The translations under genes and the position numbers were made by a program. A stretch of 64,000 nucleotides of DNA, from positions 992,001 to 1,056,000 of the forward strand of contig NZ_AKWZ02000010.1 of NCBI RefSeq assembly GCF_000306235.2, given 5' to 3'. This DNA is from Leptospira fainei serovar Hurstbridge str. BUT 6 (GTDB lineage Bacteria > Spirochaetota > Leptospiria > Leptospirales > Leptospiraceae). The notes beneath the pieces were generated by a model. The model had not been told where the DNA came from. It searched no databases and saw only the letters and a program-made list of their open reading frames with translations. Positions 28,067-36,044 of the stretch are shown here, one piece after another. The stretch's first letter is position 1. Each line of letters opens with the position of its first letter.

Positions 28067-28924
28067 TTAGAAGAGCTCCAGGACTTGATCCTTTGGAAAG
28101 CGATATATAGAATTACAAAACTCGCAAGTTACCTCTATTTGACCTTGCTCTTCGGCGATATCCATCGCTTCTTCCTTTCCTAAAGTCTGAATAAGTTCTT
28201 TAATTTTTTGTTCGGAACAATCGCATTTGTATTGCGGTTGCCCTTCTTCTAAAAGTTGAACTTCAGTGCTCCCGAGTTTACCGAGAAGAGATAGACATTG
28301 TTTTACGTCCGTGCCTAAATACTCGAATTTCTTTTCTTCGATCACGCCGGCCCATTCGCGAACCGCTTCAACATGTTCCGGCTTTGCTTCCGGCAGAGCC
28401 TGCAATAGAATTCCTCTTACGTTCCAATGCAATCCGTCCTGTTTGAAATACGCGATTAAAAACGAAGGTACTTGCTCGGAATCACGGAGATAGTTCTCGA
28501 TATTCGTTTCAAAACTGACGTTTCGAAACGGAACAATCGATTGATAAATGCATTCGCCGTTTCTCCAACGAAAGACCTTCAATATACCCAAGTTCTCTTC
28601 AGAAATTTGATCTTTTTCGATATCTTCTTCCGGTCGGTAACGAAGAGTCGCTTTCATTCTTCCATCGCGCGTGCTATAAGCGAGTACAGAATGAATTTGA
28701 GAATCGTCGTAGAAACGAATCTGAACACTTACTTTGGTTTCTTCCTTTACAAGATCAGCAAGGAAGAATGCAGCAAGCATCGTCCGACCCAAAAGCTCGG
28801 TACCAGTGTCGTCAATTCCATGAAGATGTGACGCAGCTGTGACCGCATAAGAAATTTCCGCCACAGAGTAGCGGAAATGAACGTCTGGTAAAATGCCGTA
28901 AACGTAAGAGTCTCGATTTTCCAT
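28067..28924 (-). CDS. hslO: Hsp33 redox-regulated chaperone
   Basis: A 285-residue holdase activated by oxidation and unfolding. The N-terminal domain has the Hsp33 core (TAASHLHGIDDTGTELLGRTMLAA), and the C-terminal zinc centre has CDC about 30 residues before CEFC, matching CxC-X(27-32)-CxxC. These four Cys bind zinc when reduced and form disulfides under peroxide or bleach stress. The upstream intergenic region (28925-29092) is shared with the divergent beta-galactosidase gene. Placed first in the operon with tsaE, tsaB and rnr. Confidence 0.94.
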   Translation of the reverse strand: MENRDSYVYGILPDVHFRYSVAEISYAVTAASHLHGIDDTGTELLGRTMLAAFFLADLVKEETKVSVQIRFYDDSQIHSVLAYSTRDGRMKATLRYRPEEDIEKDQISEENLGILKVFRWRNGECIYQSIVPFRNVSFETNIENYLRDSEQVPSFLIAYFKQDGLHWNVRGILLQALPEAKPEHVEAVREWAGVIEEKKFEYLGTDVKQCLSLLGKLGSTEVQLLEEGQPQYKCDCSEQKIKELIQTLGKEEAMDIAEEQGQIEVTCEFCNSIYRFPKDQVLELF

Positions 28925-29092
28925 GAAAAGCTTTAGAATCGTCCTATTAGAACTTGCACCGTTCTATTCTCCCTGAATCGCATCGAAAAGACAGTATTTT
29001 TTCCGTAATAAACTCCTAATTCTCAGTTTTCTTTCTGGAAAGAAGGGTACCTTTTTACGAAGATCGTCTCTACTTATTTAATAATAGAACCT

Positions 29093-31072
29093 ATGAGATT
29101 CGGCGCAGATTACTACCCTGAACAATGGACTCCCAAAGATTGGGAAGAAGACCTTCGCATCATGAAAGACATGGGTCTTTCAATCGTTAGACTCGCGGAA
29201 TTTTCCTGGGGAATGATAGAACCTAAGGAAGGAAAATTTGATTTTTCCTTCTGGGAAAGAATGCTGGATTTAGTCGGTAAGTTTGATATGAAGGTCATCC
29301 TAGGAACTCCTACGGCGACCTTTCCTCCCTGGTTGGCCAAAAAATATCCGGACGTCATGCAAGTTCGGGATGGAATTCAGCGTACGATCGGAACTAGAAG
29401 GCAGGCGTGTTTCTCTTCACTCAATTATAGAAACGCAGTAATCCGAGTCGTAACGAAGATGGCTCAGGCGTTAGGTAAGCACCCGACCCTGATCGCTTGG
29501 CAGATAGACAATGAAATAGGACATGAAGGTTCCGATATCGATCATTCGGATACTTCGCTGCGAGCTTTTCGGCTTTGGCTAAAGAAAAAATATAAAACGA
29601 TTAAGAATCTAAATGAAACATGGGGTAACGTTTTCTGGGGGGTTTTGTACGGTGACTGGAATGAAATTCCGATCCCAGGAGCTCATATCTCGGCTAACTA
29701 TCATCCTTCAATGATCCAGGATTTTTACCGTTTTCACTCGGATACGGTAGTAGATTTTGTAAATCTCCAGGCAAAGATTTTAAGACAGTATTCACCGGGA
29801 AGAAATCTTACTACAAACTTATACCCGAGCCCTTTTCTTCCCGTCGTCGATATGTCGGAACTCTTTGCGAATTTGGATTACGTTTCTTGGGATAATTATC
29901 CGACTTGGGGCGATCAAGAGGAACCGTTTCCGCATCCTTTCATATCTGCTATGCATCAATATAATAGAGGTTTGAAAAATAAGTCGTTTACGGTTATGGA
30001 ACAAATCTCTGGATTTCAGGGACATGATGTCTTAGGCTATTTACCGGCCCCCGGCCAAACGAAGCTTTGGATGAAACAGGCAATAGCTCAAGGAGCGGAA
30101 CAGATCGTTTTCTTTCGCTATCGAACGGCGCGCTATGGACAGGAGCAGCTTTGTTACGGAATCTTAGACCATGATAAATCTCTTACGGAAAGATATTTCG
30201 AATTGCAGGTCGGTATCTCGGAAATCCTTCCCGAAGCATCGGATTTTGCTTCGGAACCTTTTCCGGCGGAAGTCGCGGTCTTACACGATATCGATAACGC
30301 AAGAAATTTCAAACATCAACCCGTTTCAACCGGATTAAAATTTTCTCCGGTCCCATTTGCTCAGGTCGGTTATGACATAGAAATGGCAACTTGGTTTGCG
30401 GGGTTGAATGTTCTAAACGTAAATACTCATTTTCTACCTGCCATCACGACTAACCTCTCTCGATACAAGGTAGTAGTTCTCCCTTTATACTCTATGGTCG
30501 ATAACCGGGTCGTCGAAGATTTGCGAAATTATGTGCGAAACGGCGGCATTCTCGTTCTCGGTTATCGCACCGGTATTAAGGATAAAAATGGATGGATGCT
30601 GGACTCGCAGGCGCCTGGCCCGTTCCGGGATATGGCCGGAATCAGGGTTAGAAAATTTGAAGCCGTGGGCAACCAAAGAGTCAAATTTCGATTCAGAATT
30701 CTTCCAGGCACTTGTTCTAAAATATGTGAAATTCTAGAACCGGAAACCGCGGAGGTTTGGGCCAAATATACCGATGGAAATAAATTCTATACCGGAAAGC
30801 CTGTGATAACCTGTAACCGGTTCGGAAAAGGATCCGTCATATATATTGGGGCCAGTCTGCATCCTATCTCCTTTATGCTGCTTTATAGAAGAATTCTCCG
30901 TCGCGCAGGAGTTCCGTTTACATTCTACGGCCCGAATGTGGAAAAAGTTTTCCGAAAAGGGAAAATGAAAGATTATGAAATCCTTATGAATCACTCCCGC
31001 AAACATTCTTTTGCAGGATGGAAACTATTAAAACCGTTCGAAGTTCGAATTTCTCCGCGGAATAAAGCATGA
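29093..31072 (+). CDS. GH42 family beta-galactosidase
   Basis: A 659-residue glycoside hydrolase of family 42. It begins with the family hallmark RFGADYYPEQW, has the acid/base Glu in IAWQIDNEIGHEG (about residue 142) and the probable nucleophile Glu in SFTVMEQISGFQG (about residue 304), then the trimerisation domain (VVLPLYSMVDNRVVEDLRNYVRNGG) and a beta-sandwich end. No signal peptide, so it acts in the cytoplasm on small galactosides; natural substrates are often plant-derived oligosaccharides. No sugar transporter is adjacent. Its TGA overlaps the ATG of the next, unrecognised gene. Confidence 0.93.
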   Translation: MRFGADYYPEQWTPKDWEEDLRIMKDMGLSIVRLAEFSWGMIEPKEGKFDFSFWERMLDLVGKFDMKVILGTPTATFPPWLAKKYPDVMQVRDGIQRTIGTRRQACFSSLNYRNAVIRVVTKMAQALGKHPTLIAWQIDNEIGHEGSDIDHSDTSLRAFRLWLKKKYKTIKNLNETWGNVFWGVLYGDWNEIPIPGAHISANYHPSMIQDFYRFHSDTVVDFVNLQAKILRQYSPGRNLTTNLYPSPFLPVVDMSELFANLDYVSWDNYPTWGDQEEPFPHPFISAMHQYNRGLKNKSFTVMEQISGFQGHDVLGYLPAPGQTKLWMKQAIAQGAEQIVFFRYRTARYGQEQLCYGILDHDKSLTERYFELQVGISEILPEASDFASEPFPAEVAVLHDIDNARNFKHQPVSTGLKFSPVPFAQVGYDIEMATWFAGLNVLNVNTHFLPAITTNLSRYKVVVLPLYSMVDNRVVEDLRNYVRNGGILVLGYRTGIKDKNGWMLDSQAPGPFRDMAGIRVRKFEAVGNQRVKFRFRILPGTCSKICEILEPETAEVWAKYTDGNKFYTGKPVITCNRFGKGSVIYIGASLHPISFMLLYRRILRRAGVPFTFYGPNVEKVFRKGKMKDYEILMNHSRKHSFAGWKLLKPFEVRISPRNKA

Positions 31073-32019
31073 ACCGAAAGGAGATTATCGAACTGAATTC
31101 TTTACTTGCGGGAGAAACGTCGGCAAGAAATTCCAAACATTCGATTTTTGTAGATAACCTGCATACTCCATACATAGAATTCGAAGAAAATTTTACTCTT
31201 CCTTCCTGCTCGGTTTTTGAAGTCGATTTTCCTGCTGCCCGTTCCTTTTTAGAAACCGCGAAAAATTTAGTTCCGGAGCTAGTTTCAAATTGCCTCGTCC
31301 TGCCTGAACCGAGACCAAAACGAGATAGCGACAGACTTTTTTTAGTTAAACCGTTTTACCCTGAAGATCAGTTCTTTAGGGAAAATTCGCCTAAATACTG
31401 GGAAAAACATCTTCCTCCCTATCTTTTAGTACTCAGCTTTCAACTAATGTATCTAGGTGGAGCTGACAAGGCCGATATAGTCGCCCAAGCGGTGCAAGGA
31501 AGAACTATGTCGGTTAACACTAAGAGAATCTACTACTTAGCAAGAGTCGTTCCGTTGGACTATTTGATACTCGATGACGGACTAACCGTAGATTTTTTTC
31601 CGAGAAAGTATAGCGAATCCGAGTTTATGGTCCAAGTAGGAACGGAGCACCATGATAGTTTTCGGCATACTTATTCCGAAATTTTTGATGAAGTCGATTA
31701 TTCTAAGCAAATTAAGATCATTACGGAAACTCTTGGAATAACCGCTAAGGATTGGCTTTTAGGGCGCATCTTCGAACCTTTAGCGGTCGAATACTTAACT
31801 TTAACCGCTCGCTTTTTGGAAAGTTCTTCCATGAAGATCGCCCTTGATTTTATTTCCTTTCGGCAAGTTGTTGATCTTTTGCTAACACCCGACAATATGA
31901 CTCTTGAAGAATCCGCCCGGGAATCCCTCTATGCCTGGCTCCGTTCGTATACATCGGAGCGAATCGTGTCCCCCTCCGGGAATATGGCTTGGAAGATCTT
32001 GAGGGAAGAACGGACCTAA
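31069..32019 (+). CDS. Unrecognised protein coupled to beta-galactosidase
   Basis: A 316-residue soluble protein with no signal peptide or membrane segment. I do not recognise the family. Visible features: an acidic/hydrophobic N-terminal half (YIEFEENFTLPSCSVFEVDF), a central PYLLVLSFQLMYLGGADKADIVAQAVQG segment and a helical C-terminus. It is not obviously a hydrolase or transporter. The ATG overlaps the stop of the GH42 gene (ATGA), and the inositol-phosphatase-like gene follows 21 nt later, so all three are likely co-expressed. A role in handling galactosides would be guilt by association only. Confidence 0.7.
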   Translation: MNRKEIIELNSLLAGETSARNSKHSIFVDNLHTPYIEFEENFTLPSCSVFEVDFPAARSFLETAKNLVPELVSNCLVLPEPRPKRDSDRLFLVKPFYPEDQFFRENSPKYWEKHLPPYLLVLSFQLMYLGGADKADIVAQAVQGRTMSVNTKRIYYLARVVPLDYLILDDGLTVDFFPRKYSESEFMVQVGTEHHDSFRHTYSEIFDEVDYSKQIKIITETLGITAKDWLLGRIFEPLAVEYLTLTARFLESSSMKIALDFISFRQVVDLLLTPDNMTLEESARESLYAWLRSYTSERIVSPSGNMAWKILREERT

Positions 32020-32040
32020 CTTAATTCGAGTCGTACGCCA

Positions 32041-32886
32041 ATGGAATCACTTGCCCCGCCGATAGATTTTCCACTTGAAGAAGTGAAGAAACGTATCAAA
32101 TCCGTTCAATCAATTTCAGGCTTGGTTCTAGAATCCGCTCGAAAATTGCAAAAGGAAATTCGAGTCTTTGGAATCGTAACCGAAGCCGAAGAAAAAGAGC
32201 GAATTACGAAAGCCGATGAATTGATGGGAAAATTCTTAATCGAGTTCCTTCGTCAAAATTTTCCCGCTGATTCGATAATTTCGGAGGATTATTATAGATT
32301 CGAAGGCAGTAATTCTTTTCGTTGGGTCCTCGATCCGATCGACGGATCTATGAATTTTGTCCGAGGAATTCCTTTGTATGCAGTCTCGGTGGGATTAGAG
32401 CACCGGGAAACTCCCGTAGCGGGGATTGTCTTCGCTCCCGAATTGGATGCAAGATATTCCGCAATTCTTAGCCAAGGCGCTTTTAAGAACGGTCTGCGAA
32501 TCGATGTTTCAAATACGGACGCTTTGGCCCGATCCCTGCTAGTATCCAGCTTCCCGACAAATCGAAAAGAAATTCTGAACGAAGTGATTTCCGACATCAC
32601 GGCCTTTATCAGTTGCGGTCGATCGATGAGACGAACCGGATCGTTCGTTTTAGATACTTGCTGGGTAGCGGAAGGCGTATTGGACGGGATTTGGGAAAAG
32701 GGAGTTAAGCTCTGGGATACTGTTGCAAGCTCGGTTATCCTTACCGAAGCCGGTGGAAAATTAACGGATTTTCAAGGGAAACATTTTCTTTCAGGCCAGG
32801 CGGAAGTCGTTGCGTCCAACGGAAAAATTCATAAACAAATCATCGATATTTTGCGGAATGTGCGAATCTCTATCGGAAGAAATTAA
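32041..32886 (+). CDS. Inositol monophosphatase family phosphatase
   Basis: A 281-residue metal-dependent phosphatase of the IMPase/FBPase/CysQ superfamily. The metal-ligand motifs are present: SEDYY at about residue 82, WVLDPIDGSMNFVRG at about 98-112, and LWDTVASSVILTEAGG near the C-terminus. Such enzymes act on inositol phosphates, 3'-phosphoadenosine 5'-phosphate or sugar phosphates, and the subtype cannot be called here. Third gene after beta-galactosidase. A hairpin shared with the convergent cytochrome c gene follows. Confidence 0.87.
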   Translation: MESLAPPIDFPLEEVKKRIKSVQSISGLVLESARKLQKEIRVFGIVTEAEEKERITKADELMGKFLIEFLRQNFPADSIISEDYYRFEGSNSFRWVLDPIDGSMNFVRGIPLYAVSVGLEHRETPVAGIVFAPELDARYSAILSQGAFKNGLRIDVSNTDALARSLLVSSFPTNRKEILNEVISDITAFISCGRSMRRTGSFVLDTCWVAEGVLDGIWEKGVKLWDTVASSVILTEAGGKLTDFQGKHFLSGQAEVVASNGKIHKQIIDILRNVRISIGRN

Positions 32887-32911
32887 CGGAAAAAAGATCT
32901 TCCAAAAAACG

Positions 32912-32940
32912 AAAGAGAATCGAAACGATCGATTCTCTTT
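32912..32940. terminator. Intrinsic terminator between convergent operons
   Basis: An 11-bp perfect stem (AAAGAGAATCG / CGATTCTCTTT) with a 7-nt loop. On the minus strand six T residues follow one base after it, so it is best placed to end the puuD-like/cytochrome c transcript; it may also act on the plus strand. Confidence 0.82.
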
Positions 32941-32949
32941 GTGATCATA

Positions 32950-33336
32950 TTATTGCTTCAAGTAGACCTCTAGCGCGGAGATTTCTTCATCGCTAAATGG
33001 AAACTTGGTCATCAGCTTACTTTCTCGTTTCGGCTTATAACCTTGCGGATACTCTCCGTCCCGAATCCGTACCTTTAACAGTTCAAACGTAGAATTTGCA
33101 ACTGAAGGTCCAACCGGTCCATCCAACTTCGGATTTTGGTTGTGACAAGCCGTACAATTCGCGATATAAATCCCTTTTCCTTTTGCCGATAGTTTTTGTT
33201 CCGGAGAAAGATTCTCTTCTCCTTTACAACCGATAAAAAAAATCATAAGAGAAAAACTAAATATGCCGGCAAAAAAAGAAAGGCGGTTAAAACCGCCCCT
33301 CATTTTACCGAACCCGTTGTTATGGGAACGATTCAT
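32950..33336 (-). CDS. Lipid-anchored class I cytochrome c
   Basis: About 128 residues. I chose the ATG at 33336 (AAGGA 8 nt upstream); an ATG at 33345 touches its AAGG. A hydrophobic segment ends in MIFFIGC, a lipobox, so the mature haem domain is tethered outside the inner membrane. The haem site is CTACH, and an axial Met is plausible in SKLMTKFPF. The remainder (GPVGPSV, FSDEEISALEVYL) matches small class I cytochromes. It starts just after the stop of the membrane haem-domain gene and matches the cytochrome domain that is fused to PuuD in other bacteria. Confidence 0.85.
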   Translation of the reverse strand: MNRSHNNGFGKMRGGFNRLSFFAGIFSFSLMIFFIGCKGEENLSPEQKLSAKGKGIYIANCTACHNQNPKLDGPVGPSVANSTFELLKVRIRDGEYPQGYKPKRESKLMTKFPFSDEEISALEVYLKQ

Positions 33337-33347
33337 TTTATTCATCC

Positions 33348-34046
33348 TTACGCGGTCAGTAACGCTTCCATTAAAAGATAGGTGACTAACGAGAAAATTA
33401 CACCGCTCGTGATCACGGCTTTTACCGATTTAATCGGCTTTACAGTCTGACCGTTTTGATCCGCTACCAATGCGTTCACTTCGAAAATCAGAATAATGAG
33501 CACGATTATTCCTAAGAAAAGTCCCAGTTTATTCGGGCTATAAGCTAACGGAAGATTTCTTGCCGCTCCCATCGCAAATAACATCGGAATCGAAAAGAGA
33601 GTATTGGTTCTAGACGCTACGAATGCACGATTTGCGTTCGGCGCGGGATCAACCGTCGTTTCACCTTTCGCCTTTGCGATAACTACTTTCTGATTCGGCC
33701 AAATTACGAACCAAACATTGGCCCACATAATGGTACCGAACACGGCGCCTACAAGAATTACGACCACCCACTGCGAATTATGCGGGATCCCGTTCGCGAG
33801 AGCAAGGGCTATCATTATAATTCCTGAAAGGAAAGTGATCATCGCTCCCCATCGGAACCACCAGAGTGCCCTAGGGACAAGTTTTTGAGTCGCGTTTTTT
33901 TTCGTTTCCGCATCAGTTTCGTTGAAAAAAGGTCCTTGGACGAAATTGAAATAGTACAACATTCCAATCCAAGTAATACCCGCTAAAAAGTGGATATATT
34001 TGACTATAAAATAGAGACCCTGTTGGGTAAAGAGGGCGAGTTCCAT
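33348..34046 (-). CDS. PuuD-like urate hydroxylase membrane domain
   Basis: About 232 residues, eight predicted hydrophobic helices. Segments FIVKYIHFLAGITWIGMLYYFNFVQGPFF, LVPRALWWFRWGAMITFLSG, VFGTIMWANVWFVIWPNQK and RTNTLFSIPMLFAMGAA match the N-terminal membrane domain of PuuD, the family named for urate oxidation coupled to a fused cytochrome c. Here the cytochrome is a separate gene 12 nt downstream. The ATG at 34046 has GGAGG 4 nt upstream; a GTG at 34061 is less likely. Whether Leptospira uses urate is unknown, so a generic haem-dependent redox role is equally possible. Confidence 0.75.
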   Translation of the reverse strand: MELALFTQQGLYFIVKYIHFLAGITWIGMLYYFNFVQGPFFNETDAETKKNATQKLVPRALWWFRWGAMITFLSGIIMIALALANGIPHNSQWVVVILVGAVFGTIMWANVWFVIWPNQKVVIAKAKGETTVDPAPNANRAFVASRTNTLFSIPMLFAMGAARNLPLAYSPNKLGLFLGIIVLIILIFEVNALVADQNGQTVKPIKSVKAVITSGVIFSLVTYLLMEALLTA

Positions 34047-34127
34047 GATTCCTCCGCTCACAGTTCAAAAATTTCAAGATTCAGTTGGAAAACCGAACCC
34101 TTCATAGATTCGTTTCAAAAGAAGCTA

Positions 34128-34155
34128 AGTCAAGCAGTTTTAGAAACTTTCTAAA
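34128..34155 (-). promoter_or_regulatory. 7-1-7 palindrome abutting a possible -35 element of the puuD-like operon
   Basis: Positions 34139-34155 form a perfect 17-nt palindrome, TTTAGAAA-C-TTTCTAAA. Its central 15 nt have the heptamer-1-heptamer form of Fur/PerR-family operators, one base per half from TTAGAAT-N-ATTCTAA. On the minus strand TTGACT (34133-34128) follows 5 nt later as a possible -35 for the operon; the -10 is poor. Binding is inferred only. Confidence 0.4.
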
Positions 34156-34160
34156 TTGAA

Positions 34161-34182
34161 ATCCTTTCCAATGTGAAAGGAT
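34161..34182 (-). terminator. Hairpin after the lipoprotein gene ending at 34246
   Basis: An 8-bp perfect stem (ATCCTTTC / GAAAGGAT) with a 6-nt loop, followed on the minus strand by TTTC AATTT. It may terminate transcripts coming from the lipoprotein gene, although the T-tract is interrupted. Confidence 0.4.
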
Positions 34183-34245
34183 CAGCGGGAACCGTTTGCG
34201 TTCGAAATTCCGAAATAGCATATGAATAAGGACTAGCGCAATTTT

Positions 34246-35436
34246 TCATTTCTTCCCGCCTAAGTCCTGCACAATTGCCCTTTCGAACGCCGAGACGAAA
34301 CTCGGGGAATCCTCTTCTTCTTTCGATCTAAACGGTAGGAACCGCTCCCGCAAGATTTCAGATTCGGAGGTTAAAGTTACCTTAGTTCTGCGCCCATTTC
34401 GATGCGTAATTGATACGAACTTATTCCCTCCGTTTCCTTCGGAGCCGTTAACCAAAAGTTCAAAATAATTTTCAAAATATTCCTGCATATTACCCGGAAT
34501 AAAAATATTTACGAAGCCGGGAGGAAAAATTGAAAGAAACCTTCCGCCGACTTTTGTCTCGGGAATTTTCGTAAATTGTCCCGAAACTGAATCCGTTTTT
34601 GAGCCTCTAGTAAAACGAAGAGAGTAACCTAACCCTCTAATCTCGATCTTTAGACCGAACGTACTTAGAGTTAAGTAAAATCGCGCGTGAATACTTTTGG
34701 GTTTTGCCCAATACCCCTTGGGTGAATCAGGGATATTAAGATAAATCGTTTTTCCTTCGTTATAAATTTCCCAGCCGTTGGAAAACCCTCCGGGTTGAAA
34801 CAATTGCAAACGGAAGGCGGCTTGCTCTAAACGTTTTCCATATTTTTGATATGCCAAAGGAAAATTCTCTTTCGTCTTAGCGGAGACAGTATAAGAGAGT
34901 GTGATCGTCTTTTCATCCCGGACCATGTCGCACTCTAGATTTGCACAAAGAAATTCCTGGAGAGCGGAGACCTTCGCCAAATCGCTCGCTAGTGGATTGC
35001 GGATATGATCCAGAAAAGATTCTATATGGGGTAGCACATCGATAACGCTTAATTCCGGAGAAATCATCTCGGTAACTCTTTTAATTTTATAAATCGGATG
35101 TTCCCTGAAATAATGTTTTCTTGCCTCGACGAAAATACCGTAAGGTGCATCCGGCGTTACCGTCGGCGGAAAACCGAGCATGTCCGGCCGATAAATTTGA
35201 CCCTCTTTAACGAGACGCATTCCCATCGTCAAAGAATCGCCTGTTTGAACGAACTCGTTTTCATCCGAGGGTTCGGGATTTCCGTACAATATACGACTTA
35301 CGGATCCTTCTTTAAAATCTTTCCGAATCGAATCTTGGTATCTAAAATAATTTTCAAAATATTCCGCTGCTATTTTATCTTTTTGAACGCAGCCGAAAGA
35401 TAGCGTAATGATCGGAAGGAAATATAGAAATTTCAT
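34246..35436 (-). CDS. Unrecognised lipoprotein
   Basis: A 396-residue protein with a short signal and lipobox LSFGC (Cys16). No family is recognised. The mature protein is largely beta-rich (ITLSYTVSAKTK, IYLNIPDSPKGYW, LKIEIRGLGYSLRF), with two Cys at CANLEC. The heptapeptide EYFENYF occurs at residues 25-31 and again at 319-325, encoded by an identical 22-nt DNA repeat. AAGGA precedes the ATG, which overlaps the stop of the thioredoxin-fold gene upstream (ATGA). Probably an envelope protein. Confidence 0.72.
   Translation of the reverse strand: MKFLYFLPIITLSFGCVQKDKIAAEYFENYFRYQDSIRKDFKEGSVSRILYGNPEPSDENEFVQTGDSLTMGMRLVKEGQIYRPDMLGFPPTVTPDAPYGIFVEARKHYFREHPIYKIKRVTEMISPELSVIDVLPHIESFLDHIRNPLASDLAKVSALQEFLCANLECDMVRDEKTITLSYTVSAKTKENFPLAYQKYGKRLEQAAFRLQLFQPGGFSNGWEIYNEGKTIYLNIPDSPKGYWAKPKSIHARFYLTLSTFGLKIEIRGLGYSLRFTRGSKTDSVSGQFTKIPETKVGGRFLSIFPPGFVNIFIPGNMQEYFENYFELLVNGSEGNGGNKFVSITHRNGRRTKVTLTSESEILRERFLPFRSKEEEDSPSFVSAFERAIVQDLGGKK
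34462..34483. repeat. 22-nt direct repeat, copy 1 (inside lipoprotein gene)
   Basis: This AT-rich 22-nt segment is identical to 35344-35365. The copies are 882 nt apart, a multiple of three, and both encode EYFENYF in the same gene. Confidence 0.8.
35344..35365. repeat. 22-nt direct repeat, copy 2 (inside lipoprotein gene)
   Basis: Second copy of the exact repeat at 34462-34483. Recombination between copies would delete 294 codons in frame. Confidence 0.8.
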
Positions 35437-35969
35437 TTCCGTCCTTTTAACCTATCTTTTTTAACGAACTCGAAGAGTCGCTTAACGGTAGAATCGTCTA
35501 CCGCAGTAAAGTATTCCTTATGAATTAAGGATCCGTTTCTCGAATATATTCTCAGAAAAGATCTACCATCCTGCAAGCCCTCCGAAAGAGACCCTTTTTT
35601 ATCTAACAATATGCTCTCATAATCCTTTTCCTTTTCTCCGGAAATATAATCAAGAACCTGCTTTGGAGCCAATTGGAGATTTAAGTATGCCAAAAATTCG
35701 ACACTATCATCGTCCGATAACAGCGTCTGCATCTTCCAGTATATCTTCCTTCCGTGTTTTCTACAAATTACAATATCGTGAAAGCCGCAGCCTAGAAGGA
35801 AGAATGTCTTACCGCTGAGCGAATCCGAGGAAAATTTTTTTCCATTTTGATCTTCTAGCGAAAATCTCGGGATGTTTCCTTCTGAGGAAAGAAGAGCAGG
35901 AAAAAGCAAAGCTAACCAAACGGCCTGGCTAGCTATCCTGAGCAGTCGATTTAGCTTCGAGCGAAACAC
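35433..35969 (-). CDS. Exported thioredoxin-fold (redoxin-like) protein
   Basis: About 178 residues with an N-terminal hydrophobic signal (IASQAVWLALLFPALLSSEG). The segment IPRFSLEDQNGKKFSSDSLSGKTFFLLGCGF is the usual beginning of AhpC/TSA or redoxin domains, but the expected CxxC is replaced by GCG followed ten residues later by ICRKHG, so redox activity is uncertain. C-terminal strands (FLRIYSRNGSLIHKEYF) fit the fold. GTG start with a weak ribosome-binding site. It overlaps the next lipoprotein gene by 4 nt, indicating an operon. Confidence 0.68.
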   Translation of the reverse strand: MFRSKLNRLLRIASQAVWLALLFPALLSSEGNIPRFSLEDQNGKKFSSDSLSGKTFFLLGCGFHDIVICRKHGRKIYWKMQTLLSDDDSVEFLAYLNLQLAPKQVLDYISGEKEKDYESILLDKKGSLSEGLQDGRSFLRIYSRNGSLIHKEYFTAVDDSTVKRLFEFVKKDRLKGRK

Positions 35970-36044
35970 TGTTTTACTTTGACAGAAGGTCTTTTTCAGA
36001 CGTTCCCGAAGAATTCGGATTTGAAAATTTTTTTCCTGGACGGA

